64,000 bases of DNA, from positions 240,001-304,000 of the forward strand of contig NZ_KV440950.1 of NCBI RefSeq assembly GCF_001636405.1, in the 5' to 3' direction. Source of the stretch: Peribacillus frigoritolerans. GTDB taxonomy: Bacteria; Bacillota; Bacilli; Bacillales; DSM-1321. Under the pieces are notes generated by a model. The model searched no databases, was not told the origin of the DNA, and saw nothing but the letters and a program-made list of their open reading frames with translations. Within the stretch, counting starts at the first letter, position 1. Each line of letters opens with the position of its first letter. Positions 63,364-64,000 of this stretch are shown one piece after another. Made by a program: the position numbers and the translations under genes.

Positions 63364-64000
63364 TTGGCAACTATTCGGGATGTGGCAAAGGAAGCTGGAG
63401 TTTCTGTGGCAACGGTTTCCAGAGTTATGAATGGCAGTGGTTATGCACATGAGGACACAAAAAAGGTGGTCATGGCTGCTGTTGAAAAATTGAATTATAA
63501 ACCGAATGAAGTGGCAAGATCCCTCTACAAACGTAAATCCAAATTGGTTGGTTTGATTTTGCCGGACATTACGAATCCCTTCTTCCCGGAAATGGCAAGA
63601 GGTGTCGAGGATTATCTGCAGCAGTTTGGTTATCGGTTGATTTTTGGAAATAGTGATGAAAAGCGAGATAAAGAAATAGAATATATTGACACTTTCCTGC
63701 AAAACAATGTAGTGGGCATGATTGCTTCAACTAGTGAAGAAGCCAATGAGAATTTCGATAATCTGGATATTCCAGTTGTCCTTCTCGACCGTACAGCAGA
63801 GAAATTACCAGCTGTTTATTCCGATCAAAAAACAGGCGGTAAGCTGGCGGCACGCGTATTGCTGGATAGAGGCAGTACGAATATCGTCCTCATTAGGGGG
63901 CCAGTCGAAATAAAGCCTGTATATGAACGGTACATGGCAGCATTGGAAGAATTGAAACAAGCAAAAGTGAACGTGCAAGTCATGGATTCATCCCTGACTC
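63364..64000 (+). CDS. rbsR: LacI-family transcriptional regulator, RbsR-like (cut by window end)
   Basis: The N-terminal 212 residues of a LacI-type repressor. The helix-turn-helix is TIRDVAKEAGVSVATVSRVM with hinge NEVARSLYKRKSKLVGL. The periplasmic-binding-like domain starts ILPDITNPFFPEMARGVEDY and resembles B. subtilis RbsR closely (RLIFGNSDE). The TTG at 63364 follows GAGGGTGA. Predicted to repress ribose uptake and use genes, which should lie to the right of the window. Confidence 0.9.
   Translation, partial: MATIRDVAKEAGVSVATVSRVMNGSGYAHEDTKKVVMAAVEKLNYKPNEVARSLYKRKSKLVGLILPDITNPFFPEMARGVEDYLQQFGYRLIFGNSDEKRDKEIEYIDTFLQNNVVGMIASTSEEANENFDNLDIPVVLLDRTAEKLPAVYSDQKTGGKLAARVLLDRGSTNIVLIRGPVEIKPVYERYMAALEELKQAKVNVQVMDSSLT

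Overview
This 64 kb window is the replication-origin region of a low-GC, endospore-forming Firmicute of the family Bacillaceae. The evidence is the rrn-gyrA-gyrB-remB-recF-yaaA-dnaN-dnaA-oriC-rpmH-rnpA order, the soj/spo0J/noc segregation genes, the sporulation gene yyaC, the WalRK operon and many close matches to Bacillus subtilis proteins. The 16S fragment and the accessory genes fit the Peribacillus (former Bacillus simplex) group, but that placement is from memory and not tested. The window is inverted relative to the usual B. subtilis map: dnaA points left, and the origin lies at about 9.3-11.4 kb. Most genes on either side point away from it.

Left arm (1-10.8 kb, minus strand): the 5' part of a 16S rRNA gene with tandem promoters, a decayed HD-GYP gene, gyrA, gyrB, remB, recF, yaaA, dnaN and dnaA. 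The origin is bipartite. The dnaA-dnaN gap carries DnaA boxes, a GC-rich spacer, a run of DnaA-trios and an AT-rich stretch. The dnaA-rpmH gap carries a second box cluster.

Right arm, core part (11.7-45.6 kb, plus strand): rpmH, rnpA, yidC, jag, mnmE, mnmG, rsmG, noc, soj, spo0J (with an internal parS), a DUF554 gene, yyaC (minus), an MscS channel, a DUF951 gene, ychF, rpsF-ssb-rpsR, yybS-gdpP-rplI, dnaB, purA behind a PurR operator, four tRNAs (Lys, Glu, Asp, Phe), an M23 endopeptidase, walRKHIJ, an HtrA protease, a 53-residue CxxH/CxxC protein, rlmH and a second-type rlmN. Two DnaA-box clusters outside oriC (jag-mnmE and htrA-rlmH) look like oriC-proximal regulatory clusters.

Accessory part (45.6-64 kb): a heme monooxygenase, a DbpA-type helicase, a SigB-type promoter and catalase KatE, pepT, a cytoplasmic alpha-amylase, a possible gene remnant, then a six-gene operon with the order and content of rhizobactin rhbABCDEF. 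It has a Fur-type operator and should make a schizokinen-like citrate-hydroxamate siderophore. Five copies of a ~135 bp GC-rich intergenic repeat punctuate this part, three of them in an exact 229 bp tandem array after the siderophore operon. The window ends inside an RbsR-like LacI-family regulator. No CRISPR array, prophage or transposase was seen. The most distinctive features are the regulatory architecture and the repeat-flanked siderophore locus rather than an unknown protein system.
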